Source: Moraxellaceae bacterium (GTDB lineage Bacteria > Pseudomonadota > Gammaproteobacteria > Pseudomonadales > Moraxellaceae). Taken from it: 64,000 bases of DNA. Below are positions 8,569 through 16,237 of this stretch, one piece after another. The stretch is taken from contig DPJB01000025.1 in assembly GCA_003543245.1 (NCBI GenBank), positions 198,974 through 262,973 of the forward strand. The letters run 5' to 3'. The translations under genes were made by a program, and so were the position numbers. Numbering within the stretch: position 1 is the stretch's first letter; each line of letters begins with the position of its first letter. The notes under the pieces were generated by a model that worked only from the letters and a program-made list of their open reading frames with translations, was not told the origin of the DNA and made no database searches.

Positions 8569-9720
8569 TTACGGTTTTTCCGCAATCACGTGTGCGCCAT
8601 CCACGACACCCTTGCGATCCAGTGACAGCACCACCTGATCGCCTTTCTCCAGGCCTTTCTCAATGCCGGTCCAGCTCCAGTTGCTAAGGCCTTTCACGAA
8701 CTCACGCGAGGAAATCACGCCGCTGCCGGGATTAAACAGCAAGACGCGATTGCCTTCCTGCACGGCCTCGGTTGGCAAGCGTTTCATGGTTTTTTGCGCC
8801 AGGATGATTTCGATGTCGGCACTGTGACCGGCAAGCAGGTGCACATCTTTTGGGACCGTATCAAACGCAACATCAACGGCAACGGTACGCGCCTGCTTTT
8901 CCAGATCCAGCACATACGGTGCAAGCCGCGTGACCTTGCCGGGGAAGCTGCGCCCGCGATAGGCATCGAGCGTGATGCGTGCCGGGGTGCCGGTTTGCAG
9001 GCGCGCGGCATCCACCTCGTCGACCGGGGCGGTGACATACAGGCAGGTATTGTCGATCAGGTCGACAGCGGGTGGTGTGGCCACGCCCGGCGGCGAGGGC
9101 GTGGCGAATTCGCCAATCTCGCCATTCACTTCTGCAACAATCCCGTCAAAGGGGGCGCGCAATTCTGTCTGGCCCAGCATGGTGGTGGCCAGGCGCAGGT
9201 TGGCGTTGGTGACCTTGATTTCTGCCCGGGCGCCACTGCAGGCATCGCTGCTGCCCGCCGCCTTCGTGCGCGCAACGTCCAGCGCCTGCAATGACACCAG
9301 ATGGTCGGCCACCAGCTTTTGCGTGCGCTCCAGATCACGCTGGTCAAACTCGGCAGTACGGCAGGCCTGCTTTTCGCGTTCGCGCGCGGCCACCAGTTGG
9401 GCGCGTGCCTGCTCTACCTGTGCGCTACGGTCCTCGGATTCCAGACGTAGCAGCAGGTCGCCCTTTTTAACCTGATCGCCTTCCTTTACGCGCAACTCGG
9501 CAACACGCCCCCCGGTTTGCAGGGACAGCTTGGAGCGGCGGCAGGCCTTTACGGTGCCGGCACGGGTATTGGCCACCGTTTCTTCCACCGCCCCTTCATC
9601 CACGGACACCAGACGCACAGTGACTGGCTCTGGACGTGTCATCCAGAAAATGACACCGGCCAGCAGAAGCAGCGGGGTGCCAATATAAAGGGCGCGGCGC
9701 AGGGCGATAGGCAGTGACAT
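8569..9720 (-). CDS. Periplasmic adaptor (HlyD/MacA-like membrane fusion protein)
   Basis: 383 aa from the ATG at 9720, preceded by GAGGAG. An N-terminal membrane anchor (about 8-27) leads to a lipoyl-type half-motif (GGRVAELRVKEGDQVKKGDLLLRL), a helical hairpin rich in Ala/Gln/Glu, a second lipoyl half (TELRAPFDGIVAEVNGEIGE) and beta-barrel and proximal domains. It heads the leftward operon adaptor-ATPase-permease-permease-YqaA, so it should link the inner-membrane complex to an outer-membrane exit duct. No outer-membrane channel is encoded nearby; a TolC made elsewhere is presumed. The exported substrate is unknown. Confidence 0.9.
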   Translation of the reverse strand: MSLPIALRRALYIGTPLLLLAGVIFWMTRPEPVTVRLVSVDEGAVEETVANTRAGTVKACRRSKLSLQTGGRVAELRVKEGDQVKKGDLLLRLESEDRSAQVEQARAQLVAAREREKQACRTAEFDQRDLERTQKLVADHLVSLQALDVARTKAAGSSDACSGARAEIKVTNANLRLATTMLGQTELRAPFDGIVAEVNGEIGEFATPSPPGVATPPAVDLIDNTCLYVTAPVDEVDAARLQTGTPARITLDAYRGRSFPGKVTRLAPYVLDLEKQARTVAVDVAFDTVPKDVHLLAGHSADIEIILAQKTMKRLPTEAVQEGNRVLLFNPGSGVISSREFVKGLSNWSWTGIEKGLEKGDQVVLSLDRKGVVDGAHVIAEKP

Positions 9721-9864
9721 GCAGGCTCCTCGTGGTTTTGCCATGCCATGCATCATAGCCGTAACGGACCGGAATGGCGTTGTCTCAGGTCATGCCGGCC
9801 TTGCCCTTGTGATGGCGTGCCTTAATATGCAGAGGTAGGGATTGAACAATAAAAAGGCTGCCTC

Positions 9865-10704
9865 ATGAGCGAGCTCTTCAATGTGGTGTTTTCTGGCGAG
9901 GTATCCGGCCGGGCTGATCCGGCCGTGGTGCGTGCCAATGTTGGCAAGCTGTTCAATGCCAGCGAGGCCGTGCTGGACAAGCTGTTTTCCGGCCAGCCGG
10001 TTGCCGTAAAGAAGATGGTGGACCGCGCCACCGCCATGAAAGTACGGGCCATGATGAAGCAGGCCGGTGCAGAAACCCGCATGGTGCCGGTAGACGATCA
10101 GGGCAGGCCTCTGGATGCTGGTGGTGCAACGACAGTCGCCCCGGCAGCACAAACCCCCGCTGCTGCCCCTGTAGCCCGACCAGTGCCTGCTGCGGCACCT
10201 GTATCAGCTCCTGCACCCACACCTGCACCTGCAGCGCCAGCCGCTGCACCCAAACCAGCTGCCGAATCCATGGCCGAGCGTGTAAAGCGCATGGCCGAAG
10301 AACAGTTACGCCAGGAGGCCGCACAGGCCGCTGTCGCCAAAGCCGCCGAAGCCCAGGGCAACTGGGGTGTGGCCCCGGCCGGCACCCGCCTGAGCCCGGT
10401 CGATGCCGGCCCGCCACCCGTAGCGCCGGACATTTCCGGCATTGTTCTGGCCCCTGCGGGCAGTGATGTCATCGCCCCTAATGAAAAACCGCACATTCCG
10501 CCTGTTCAGGTGGATATCTCTGCCATCAACCTTGCGCCAGCCGGCACGGAAGTGCTGAAAGAAGACGAGCGCGAGCAAGTAGTGCCGGTGGTAGTCGATC
10601 TCAGTGGCATCTCCGTTGCCGAAGTGGGCGCACCACTGGATGAGATCAAGGAAGAGAAAGCGTTGATTAATCCGGATATCAGTTATCTGAAGCTGGCGGA
10701 GTGA
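9865..10704 (+). CDS. Unrecognised protein: small N-terminal module, Pro/Ala linker, repeated DISxIxLAPAGxxV motifs
   Basis: 279 aa, no signal peptide or membrane segment. Residues 1-75 form a compact module (FSGEVSGRADPAVVRANVGKLF... VKKMVDRATAMKVRAMMKQAGAE) resembling a small domain seen at the N-terminus of assorted proteobacterial envelope proteins. Residues 85-130 are a Pro/Ala-rich linker and 130-165 a charged helix. The C-terminal part carries repeats of the same phrase: DISGIVLAPAGSDV, DISAINLAPAGTEV, DLSGISVAEVGAPL and a last partial DISYLKLAE, spaced about 35 residues apart. The repeated phrase suggests a docking or binding peptide array. Function not known. Confidence 0.7.
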   Translation: MSELFNVVFSGEVSGRADPAVVRANVGKLFNASEAVLDKLFSGQPVAVKKMVDRATAMKVRAMMKQAGAETRMVPVDDQGRPLDAGGATTVAPAAQTPAAAPVARPVPAAAPVSAPAPTPAPAAPAAAPKPAAESMAERVKRMAEEQLRQEAAQAAVAKAAEAQGNWGVAPAGTRLSPVDAGPPPVAPDISGIVLAPAGSDVIAPNEKPHIPPVQVDISAINLAPAGTEVLKEDEREQVVPVVVDLSGISVAEVGAPLDEIKEEKALINPDISYLKLAE

Positions 10705-10907
10705 GTCGTCAATTGCTCTGATGGGCGCCTGATCACAAGGTGCATTAGCGACAGTCTGGCCCATTTTCTATGCGCTGCTGGCAGTGCTTTGCCAGTTTGG
10801 GTATGTTCGATGCTTATTCCCGCCTGATGTCACCAAGGACAGGTGCTGTAGTTGCCAAACAGGATCGGCAAGCTCTCCCAGCTTCTGCCTTGATGAAACT
10901 CAACGGG

Positions 10908-10984
10908 CTATAACAACAACCGGATTAGATGCCGGAAGTGACGCATTTGAAGGCGTCACTTCTGATGACTAGTTAAAGTTAGGT
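10908..10984 (+). repeat. attC-1: integron cassette recombination site (probable)
   Basis: The region ends in GTTAGGT (10978-10984), fitting the GTTRRRY right end of attC. It contains a perfect 10-bp hairpin stem, GAAGTGACGC (935-944) with GCGTCACTTC (953-962). The left end (GCTATAACAAC) is a weak match to RYYYAAC. The 203 bp between the preceding gene and this site (10705-10907) hold no supportable gene and may be the eroded remains of an earlier cassette. Confidence 0.6.
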
Positions 10985-10993
10985 CTCCCACAG

Positions 10994-11989
10994 ATGGTGT
11001 CTACATTTACTTTCTCAGACGCATTAAGTATCGCAGGAATCCTTATTAGTGTCCTATTCGGGGCTTGGGGTATCTATTTGTCGCTGCGGCGTGCGAAGTA
11101 CCCGGCAAGCTTGACATTCGTTCGCGAGCAGACTGTGGCTTTGCTGGATGACTTTGCTACGCGAATCCCAAATTTGGCGGTTCTCTATAAAGACACACCA
11201 ATTGATAAAAGTGTCGTCTTGTTGAGCGGATATCTAGTTAATGACGGTAGCGTAGACATTACTCCGCAAATGACAGAGCGACCACTTAGGTGTGAACTTC
11301 CGAGTGGGTGTAGCTGGTTGGAATTCAAGCTCACTGGCGCAGCCGAGGCCCTTAACGCCACCGGAGAGATCATGAATCCTCAAGCACTGGAACTAAGCTT
11401 CGGCCTCTTCCGTCGTGACGAGGCATTTTCGTTTCAGGCTCTAGCCTTGGTCAGTGTTGAATATGCAAAGAGGAAACCCACTGCGCTAGCCGAGGCCCTT
11501 CGATGGTCACATCGCATTGCGGGATTGGGTGCAATCAAGACAACCATGATTCCTGACCCTGAGACGAAGTCTAAGAAAGCACGATGGATTCGTAAGGGCA
11601 TCTACATTCTGATGGCCGCGTTCTATCTCTTCTTCGGGTTGTCCGTAGTTACTGGCATAGGTTCGCTGGGCAGAGTTCCATCTATCGCGTATGAGCGTGT
11701 TGAAAATGGCAAGATGTCTACTGTCAAATTAACTCCAAATCGCGACGGCACAACTACGGTTATTGATCTTGTCACAGGCGATAAAAAGAAGATCAGCCTT
11801 GCTGAATACACGAATGGCGCGACGATGAAACCAATTTTCCAAGAACGACGTGAGCCGGAGAAGCTCATGATCTTCATGGGATTGCTAACCGTAATTATGT
11901 CGGGTTTATTGATGTATATGGCGTTCGCAAACGACTATAAACGTTACAGGCTCCAAAGGATGGTCTCCGCTGTGGCGCGTGAGACCTAG
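10994..11989 (+). CDS. Cassette gene 1: membrane protein of unknown function
   Basis: 331 aa. It starts 9 bases after the GTTRRRY end of attC-1, as cassette genes do. Three membrane segments are visible: about 10-30 (LSIAGILISVLFGAWGIYLSL), 204-226 and 292-315. The soluble part between the first two (about 35-200) has mixed alpha/beta character with no motif I recognise. Base composition is clearly AT-richer than the genes to the left. No family name can be given; a membrane-anchored sensor or effector is only one possibility. The stop codon overlaps the left end of attC-2. Confidence 0.7.
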   Translation: MVSTFTFSDALSIAGILISVLFGAWGIYLSLRRAKYPASLTFVREQTVALLDDFATRIPNLAVLYKDTPIDKSVVLLSGYLVNDGSVDITPQMTERPLRCELPSGCSWLEFKLTGAAEALNATGEIMNPQALELSFGLFRRDEAFSFQALALVSVEYAKRKPTALAEALRWSHRIAGLGAIKTTMIPDPETKSKKARWIRKGIYILMAAFYLFFGLSVVTGIGSLGRVPSIAYERVENGKMSTVKLTPNRDGTTTVIDLVTGDKKKISLAEYTNGATMKPIFQERREPEKLMIFMGLLTVIMSGLLMYMAFANDYKRYRLQRMVSAVARET

Positions 11990-12082
11990 CAACTCGTTCC
12001 AGGCCGACTGGTGGCAGGCGCACCTGATGCCGGCTGGTCTGAATTCCAGTGCAAGGCTGCAGGAGTAGTTCAATTGTTAGAT
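11985..12082 (+). repeat. attC-2: integron cassette recombination site
   Basis: The left end ACCTAGCAACT and right end AATTGTTAGAT (GTTRRRY at 12076-12082) are imperfect inverted copies. Further inward, GACTGG (left) faces CCAGTGC (right). A central GGCAGG/CCTGATGCC element can fold around CGCA. The site begins at the stop codon of cassette gene 1, a typical attC position. Confidence 0.75.
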
Positions 12083-12592
12083 CTGAATAATAGTGAAATT
12101 ATTGCAATATGCTCTGGCATTGTTGCTCTCTGCGCACTTGCAGTTTCCGTGTGGCAAGGCCACTTAATGCGTAAGCATAACCAAATCTCTTCTAGGCCAC
12201 ATATAGAAATCATCTTTGATAGAAACGATGATATAAAAATAAACCTAAAGAATGGTGGTTTTGGTCCTGCTCTTATCACTAAAGCAACGGCAAAATTAGG
12301 CGACATTGAAATAATACTTAAGAAAGAAAATGATTATTTACGACTTATAAATTCGCTGGCTTCGCCTCCGCACAATCTTGAATTTAGTTGTTATTGGTTG
12401 GAGCGAAACACAGTTATATCTGCTGGCGATGAGCTAAATCTTCTCACCATTCATGGCGCAGATAATCATCAAGGCATCCGGCGAATAATGCTTCGTGCCT
12501 TAGATGAGATTGAAGTTATAGTTGAATATCGGTGCCTATATGAAAGGCCCTATCTCGCCTTGTATTGCCCAAACACGCACCATGCAGACTAA
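12074..12592 (+). CDS. Cassette gene 2: small membrane-anchored protein of unknown function
   Basis: 172 aa. No ATG lies near the cassette start. TTG at 12074 is chosen because AGGAG (12061-12065) sits 8 bases upstream, inside attC-2. One N-terminal membrane helix (about 7-25, IAICSGIVALCALAVSVW) is followed by WQGHLMRKHNQISSRPHIEI. That phrase resembles a widespread class of short unknown proteins with one helix, a KHNRLSxRP-like motif and a beta-rich cytoplasmic domain (about 42-160). Function unknown. Codon use and composition are AT-rich like the other cassettes. Confidence 0.65.
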   Translation: MLDLNNSEIIAICSGIVALCALAVSVWQGHLMRKHNQISSRPHIEIIFDRNDDIKINLKNGGFGPALITKATAKLGDIEIILKKENDYLRLINSLASPPHNLEFSCYWLERNTVISAGDELNLLTIHGADNHQGIRRIMLRALDEIEVIVEYRCLYERPYLALYCPNTHHAD

Positions 12593-12663
12593 TAAATTAC
12601 TCCAGAACTGGCCCATGCTCAGGCTTCACCTGAGCATGGGTGCCCTGAGTCTCAACGTTAGCC
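12587..12663 (+). repeat. attC-3: integron cassette recombination site with strong hairpin
   Basis: The left end GACTAATAA overlaps the stop of cassette gene 2. The right end is CAACGTTAGCC (12657-12663 for GTTAGCC). The core is a perfect 12-bp stem, CCCATGCTCAGG (12612-12623) with CCTGAGCATGGG (12629-12640), around a CTTCA loop. The outer arms (CTAAnAA...ACTCCAG / CTCAGG...GAGTCTCAACGTTAG) pair imperfectly, as expected for attC. Confidence 0.75.
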
Positions 12664-12678
12664 ATTAGAAGGGATGTC

Positions 12679-13707
12679 ATGGCATTGCTCTCGTTTTCAG
12701 AAGCGTTACATGAGGCGCAGGGCTGCAGCCGAAAACATATTTTGCTTGGCAACGGGTTCAGTATCGCCTGCCGACCGGATATTTTCGCGTACGGTAAGTT
12801 ATTTGAGCAGGCTGACTTTTCAAAGATATCATCAAGTGCCAAGAACGCATTTAATGCGCTTAAAACCCAAGATTTTGAGAGGGTCATCAAGGCCTTGCGA
12901 GACGCAGCAGCTATTGTTGCCGCCTATGATGGGTCTTCAGGTCTGGCAGCGGCTCTCACTGCCGATGCTGCTGGATTGCGAGAACTATTAGTTCAAACAA
13001 TTGCAAGCACTCATCCGGCATGGCCTGGCGATATTTCTGATGAAGAGTATCAAGCCTGTCGCAGCTTCTTGAAAAACTTTGACACTGTATACACATTAAA
13101 CTATGACCTCTTGCTCTATTGGGCGCAGATGCATACGCAAGAGGATGAGGACCCATCCTCTGATGATGGGTTTCGCAAGCCACAAGATGACTTTGATTCT
13201 TCATATGTCGTTTGGGAGCCTGATCAAAGTCACGAGCAAAATATGTGGTTTCTTCATGGAGCACTGCATGTATTCGACTCAGGAATCGAGGTTCAGAAAT
13301 ACACATGGAATAACACGGGGATACGCCTTATTGATCAGATTCGGAATGCTCTAAGCAAAAACTACTTTCCGCTATTCGTCTCTGAGGGAACTAGTGCCGA
13401 AAAATATGAGCGCATACGTCATAATGACTACCTGGCAAAAGCCTATAGAAGCTTTAGTTCGATACAGGGGGCATTGTTTATCTATGGCCACTCGCTCGCA
13501 GAGAATGATGACCACTACCTTCGCTGTATTCAAAGAGGGAAAGTCTCTCAATTGTATGTGGGGCTGTATGGCGACCCAAAATCAGAGGCTAATAAATTCA
13601 TAACTCGTCGGGCAAATCAACTATCCATCGGTCGTCGTGGGCGAAAATCACTTGGCGTAAACTACTTTGATGCAGCAACCGCCAATGTTTGGGGGAATGA
13701 TGGCTAG
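12679..13707 (+). CDS. Cassette gene 3: DUF4917-family protein with SIR2-like fold signature
   Basis: 342 aa, with a GAAGGG ribosome site before the ATG. The N-terminal phrase HILLGNGFSIACRPDIFAYGKLFE is the DUF4917 hallmark. The order of motifs matches the SIR2-like NADase fold: a Gly-rich nucleotide loop (LLGNGFS, about 22-28), VYTLNYDLLLYW (compare TTNYD), WFLHGALHVF (compare KLHG) and LFIYGHSLAENDDHYL (compare GYSxxDxH). SIR2-like domains often serve as NAD+-depleting effectors in anti-phage systems, so a defence role is plausible but not shown. It sits between attC-3 and attC-4 as a single-gene cassette. Confidence 0.8.
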   Translation: MALLSFSEALHEAQGCSRKHILLGNGFSIACRPDIFAYGKLFEQADFSKISSSAKNAFNALKTQDFERVIKALRDAAAIVAAYDGSSGLAAALTADAAGLRELLVQTIASTHPAWPGDISDEEYQACRSFLKNFDTVYTLNYDLLLYWAQMHTQEDEDPSSDDGFRKPQDDFDSSYVVWEPDQSHEQNMWFLHGALHVFDSGIEVQKYTWNNTGIRLIDQIRNALSKNYFPLFVSEGTSAEKYERIRHNDYLAKAYRSFSSIQGALFIYGHSLAENDDHYLRCIQRGKVSQLYVGLYGDPKSEANKFITRRANQLSIGRRGRKSLGVNYFDAATANVWGNDG

Positions 13708-13759
13708 TAAGTTGTTTAAGGTCGATGCATTCGCTGCGGCCTTAATTCCAGTGTTAGAT
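13703..13759 (+). repeat. attC-4: compact integron cassette recombination site
   Basis: This 57-bp site has near-canonical architecture. The left arm CTAGTAAG overlaps the stop of cassette gene 3. TTTAAGG (13715-13721) pairs with CCTTAAT (13740-13746), and the right end is GTGTTAGAT (GTTRRRY 13753-13759). It is the best attC match in the array. Confidence 0.85.
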
Positions 13760-13784
13760 TTACTGTCTGTGGCGTGTTAAGCCA

Positions 13785-14873
13785 ATGGCAACTAACAAGA
13801 ATCAACACTTTGTTCCACGCTGCCACTTGCGCCCGTTTACATTGGGGGCTGAGGGCTTGGCAATTAGTTTAATTAATCTTGATCGAAAGAAGCTAATTCC
13901 TAATGCCCCCGTCAAAAACCAGTGCTCAAAGGACTACTTTTATGGAGTCGATGAGCAACTGGAAGAAGCAATACAGCTAATCGAATCAGGATATAGCCGC
14001 GCTCTGCGTGAGCTTATGCATGACAGCAGCGTCCTATCAGAAGGTAACAAAACAGTCTTTAGGATATTTTGGCTATTCCAACACCTAAGGACAGAGGCTG
14101 CTGCAATGCGGGCTGTCCAAATGGCTGAACTAATGAGAGATCTTGCTGAGATTCCGCCAAATCAATTCTCTCTTGGTATTAAGGAAGCCGTTCAGGTTGC
14201 GTGCAGGACATTCGCCAGTGCTATGCACGAAATCGATGACCTGAAGTTCTGTATAATCAAGAACAAAACAAAAGTTCCGTTCATAACATCAGACAATCCA
14301 GCAGTATTAACCAACAAGTGGCGCCTCGATAATGATCGTTCCCCAGGGCGCTCATTTGGCATGGGGTCGGCTGGAGTGCTTGCTATACTCCCTCTCACGC
14401 CAAAACTACTGTTTTTGGGCTATGATGGCGACGTCTATAGTGCTCCTAAAGAAAGGGGTATTGTCGAAATAAAAAATGATCGTGACGCAATTGCATTTAA
14501 CCGGCACCAATTTCTCCAGTGCGTTGCCAATGTCTATGTTCATGACGTAGACATTGAGAAAAAGTTACTAAAGCATTACTCCGAAGTGGAGCTTTCTCGG
14601 CCAAATAATAGGCACATTATTCACTACGCCCAGATCGACCACACGGTCAGCGACCATAAGCGCTACGTCGTCATTCCTCCTGGGGGTCGTGATAAAACAA
14701 AGGAGGCAATCATGCATTCACAAGTTATTCACCCGCATCCTGGAATTTGGCCAAGCCAAATTAGAGTGCGTCCGAATGGGTCTGTGTATACAAATGGGAC
14801 AGGCATTGGTTACGTCCGGCGCGCCCGAACGGGTATAGCATCGGAGAGAAACTTTTGGCGAGAGCGCCCATAA
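13785..14873 (+). CDS. Cassette gene 4: DUF4238 domain-containing protein
   Basis: 362 aa, starting 26 bases after attC-4. The N-terminus NQHFVPRCHLRPFT and the central FITSDNPAVLTN are the two conserved stretches of the DUF4238 family (HxVPxxYLxxF and the SDNPV motif). The family is widespread in bacteria, mostly in accessory regions; its biochemical role is not established. No membrane segment or signal peptide. The last about 14 codons overlap attC-5. The neighbouring SIR2-like cassette and the mobile context make a defence role worth considering, as inference only. Confidence 0.8.
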   Translation: MATNKNQHFVPRCHLRPFTLGAEGLAISLINLDRKKLIPNAPVKNQCSKDYFYGVDEQLEEAIQLIESGYSRALRELMHDSSVLSEGNKTVFRIFWLFQHLRTEAAAMRAVQMAELMRDLAEIPPNQFSLGIKEAVQVACRTFASAMHEIDDLKFCIIKNKTKVPFITSDNPAVLTNKWRLDNDRSPGRSFGMGSAGVLAILPLTPKLLFLGYDGDVYSAPKERGIVEIKNDRDAIAFNRHQFLQCVANVYVHDVDIEKKLLKHYSEVELSRPNNRHIIHYAQIDHTVSDHKRYVVIPPGGRDKTKEAIMHSQVIHPHPGIWPSQIRVRPNGSVYTNGTGIGYVRRARTGIASERNFWRERP

Positions 14874-14887
14874 TAGAAATGTTAGCC
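14831..14887 (+). repeat. attC-5: integron cassette recombination site overlapping a CDS end
   Basis: A 57-bp site, the same length as attC-4. The left arm GGGTATAGCAT faces the right arm AAATGTTAGCC (14881-14887), with a small central stem GGCG-AGAG-CGCC (14857-14868). The left arm lies inside the 3' end of the DUF4238 gene. The match is weaker than attC-4 but the spacing and arms agree. Confidence 0.6.
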
Positions 14888-14906
14888 GTCCAAGGAAGTT
14901 GATCGC

Positions 14907-15545
14907 ATGGATGCTCAAAAAATATATCTGAACAAGATGAGCGAGGCTGTCGCGCGAATAGGCGCAAGCGAAGAATTTCTAGAGTCATTCCGAAAGACTG
15001 GCTCCGTGCCTATGCTCGAGGCATCCGTACTTCAAATGCGAAAAGCGCTTGAGTGCGTTGCGTATGCCGCCATTGCACCAAATAAAAATAGCTATGAACG
15101 TTTCCGTAAACAGGCCGAGAGCCCGGCAGACTACAGAAAAGACTATAATGCAAAATCTATATTTACGAATCTTTCCAAGATAAACCCGGACTTTTATCCA
15201 AGTCCATTGTTGCCTGCTATTCAGCTGGCCCCTGGGCGATGGCACTATGATCAGAAATCGGATGGTTTCTTAACCAAAAAGCGGTTTGAGGCATTCTATG
15301 ATCGTCTCGGCAAGTACCTTCATGCTGACAATCCATGGGGTAGTAACAAGGGTGTCACGAACCTTGTTACTGAGCTCCCAACTGTGGCGGCGCACACGAA
15401 GTCGTTGTTGAGCCTTCATCGAACTATAATTCGTGCGCCCAATCTTCAAGAAGTATGGGTGGTAGCGGTTCCCGAAGATGGGAGCCATCCACACATGATC
15501 AAAGGTCAAGCATTTGGAGAATTCGCCACTAGTGCGGCTAACTAA
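14907..15545 (+). CDS. Cassette gene 5: hypothetical protein
   Basis: 212 aa, preceded by AAGGAAG. Soluble, with no signal peptide. The N-terminal half is helical (LNKMSEAVARIGASEEFLESFRK; MLEASVLQMRKALECVAYAAIA) and includes a conserved-looking stretch FEAFYDRLGKYLHADNPWG. The C-terminus has a beta-rich segment (EVWVVAVPEDGSHPHMIKG). A helical region with RKALE and LGxxLHA resembles HEPN-like or abortive-infection-type helical proteins only loosely; I do not assign a family. Its stop overlaps the left end of a half attC site. Confidence 0.65.
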   Translation: MDAQKIYLNKMSEAVARIGASEEFLESFRKTGSVPMLEASVLQMRKALECVAYAAIAPNKNSYERFRKQAESPADYRKDYNAKSIFTNLSKINPDFYPSPLLPAIQLAPGRWHYDQKSDGFLTKKRFEAFYDRLGKYLHADNPWGSNKGVTNLVTELPTVAAHTKSLLSLHRTIIRAPNLQEVWVVAVPEDGSHPHMIKGQAFGEFATSAAN

Positions 15546-15590
15546 CAATTCGCTGCAGACGCGACAGCCCTGATGGACTGCGCCAAGATA
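15537..15590 (+). repeat. Half attC site at the end of the cassette array
   Basis: GGCTAACTAACAATTCGCTGCAG opens exactly like the left half of many attC sites (compare CTAACAATTCG) and includes the stop codon of cassette gene 5. No GTTRRRY right end follows before the next gene, so the site appears truncated or decayed. It marks the right border of the array. Confidence 0.5.
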
Positions 15591-15611
15591 CCAAACATTA
15601 AAAGGCAATTT

Positions 15612-16223
15612 ATGAGAAGCATGCTGTACCCCCTGTTTATATTTCTCCCTGTTATCAGCTTTGCCGCAGAAGTAGAGCTTTCCGTGGGGTCAGGTTACAT
15701 CGGTGGTGAAACGTCGTTCGACGACCCTCTGTCCGCAGGAATTGCTGTTTCAGCCGGCAAGGATGCAGGAGTGAGGTATGGCGCCTCCTTCCGTGGTGCA
15801 ACGTATGGTGATAGCAACCTCAGCGAGCAACGAATTGGGGTTGGTGTCTCGTACAGGGTTCCACTGGCAACGAGTTTTTTCTGGGAGCCGCTGATCGACG
15901 TTGCATACATTGACTACAACAGCTCCAGTCCGTCCACTTCGATGGAGTGGCGTGATGGAAATGCAACGGCTTTTTCTGCTGGCGTGAAGGCTGGCTATCG
16001 CGCGGGACGGATGATATTTAGTGTTGCGATACGGCAGCAATTTACAGACGCGGAGCTGGATTACAACATCCAGGCAAACGCTCCGTGCGTAAGTTGCACT
16101 GGTATAGGCGGCATCGTTTACAACCCCTACGCAGGCCTTGATCCCATTGTGAGTGATACTGCGACCGAAGAAGCCTTGAAGAGTAGTACGTGGCTGGAGG
16201 CCTCAGTGGGCGTTGCCTTCTGA
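15612..16223 (+). CDS. Outer-membrane beta-barrel-like secreted protein
   Basis: 203 aa from the ATG at 15612 (AAAGG site upstream). A signal peptide (MRSMLYPLFIFLPVISFA, cleaved before AEVEL) is followed by alternating hydrophobic/polar strands rich in Gly and aromatics (VGSGYIGGE, VGVSYRVPLATSFFWEPLIDVAYIDYNS, FSAGVKAGYRAGRMIFSVAIRQ). It ends in SVGVAF, a C-terminal Phe as in porin-like barrels. A short CVSCTG segment may form a disulfide loop. About eight strands are likely. Function unknown. It directly follows the broken attC, so it may be a former cassette or the flanking chromosomal gene. Confidence 0.7.
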   Translation: MRSMLYPLFIFLPVISFAAEVELSVGSGYIGGETSFDDPLSAGIAVSAGKDAGVRYGASFRGATYGDSNLSEQRIGVGVSYRVPLATSFFWEPLIDVAYIDYNSSSPSTSMEWRDGNATAFSAGVKAGYRAGRMIFSVAIRQQFTDAELDYNIQANAPCVSCTGIGGIVYNPYAGLDPIVSDTATEEALKSSTWLEASVGVAF

Positions 16224-16237
16224 CAAGCTACGGTTTT

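Noticed and set aside
10784..10972. 62-codon frame before the cassette array
   Set aside because: It runs through the attC-1 hairpin, has no ribosome site and a Cys/Ser-rich random composition.
12011..12073. N-terminal extension of cassette gene 2
   Set aside because: These codons lie entirely inside attC-2; a good ribosome site points to the TTG at 12074.
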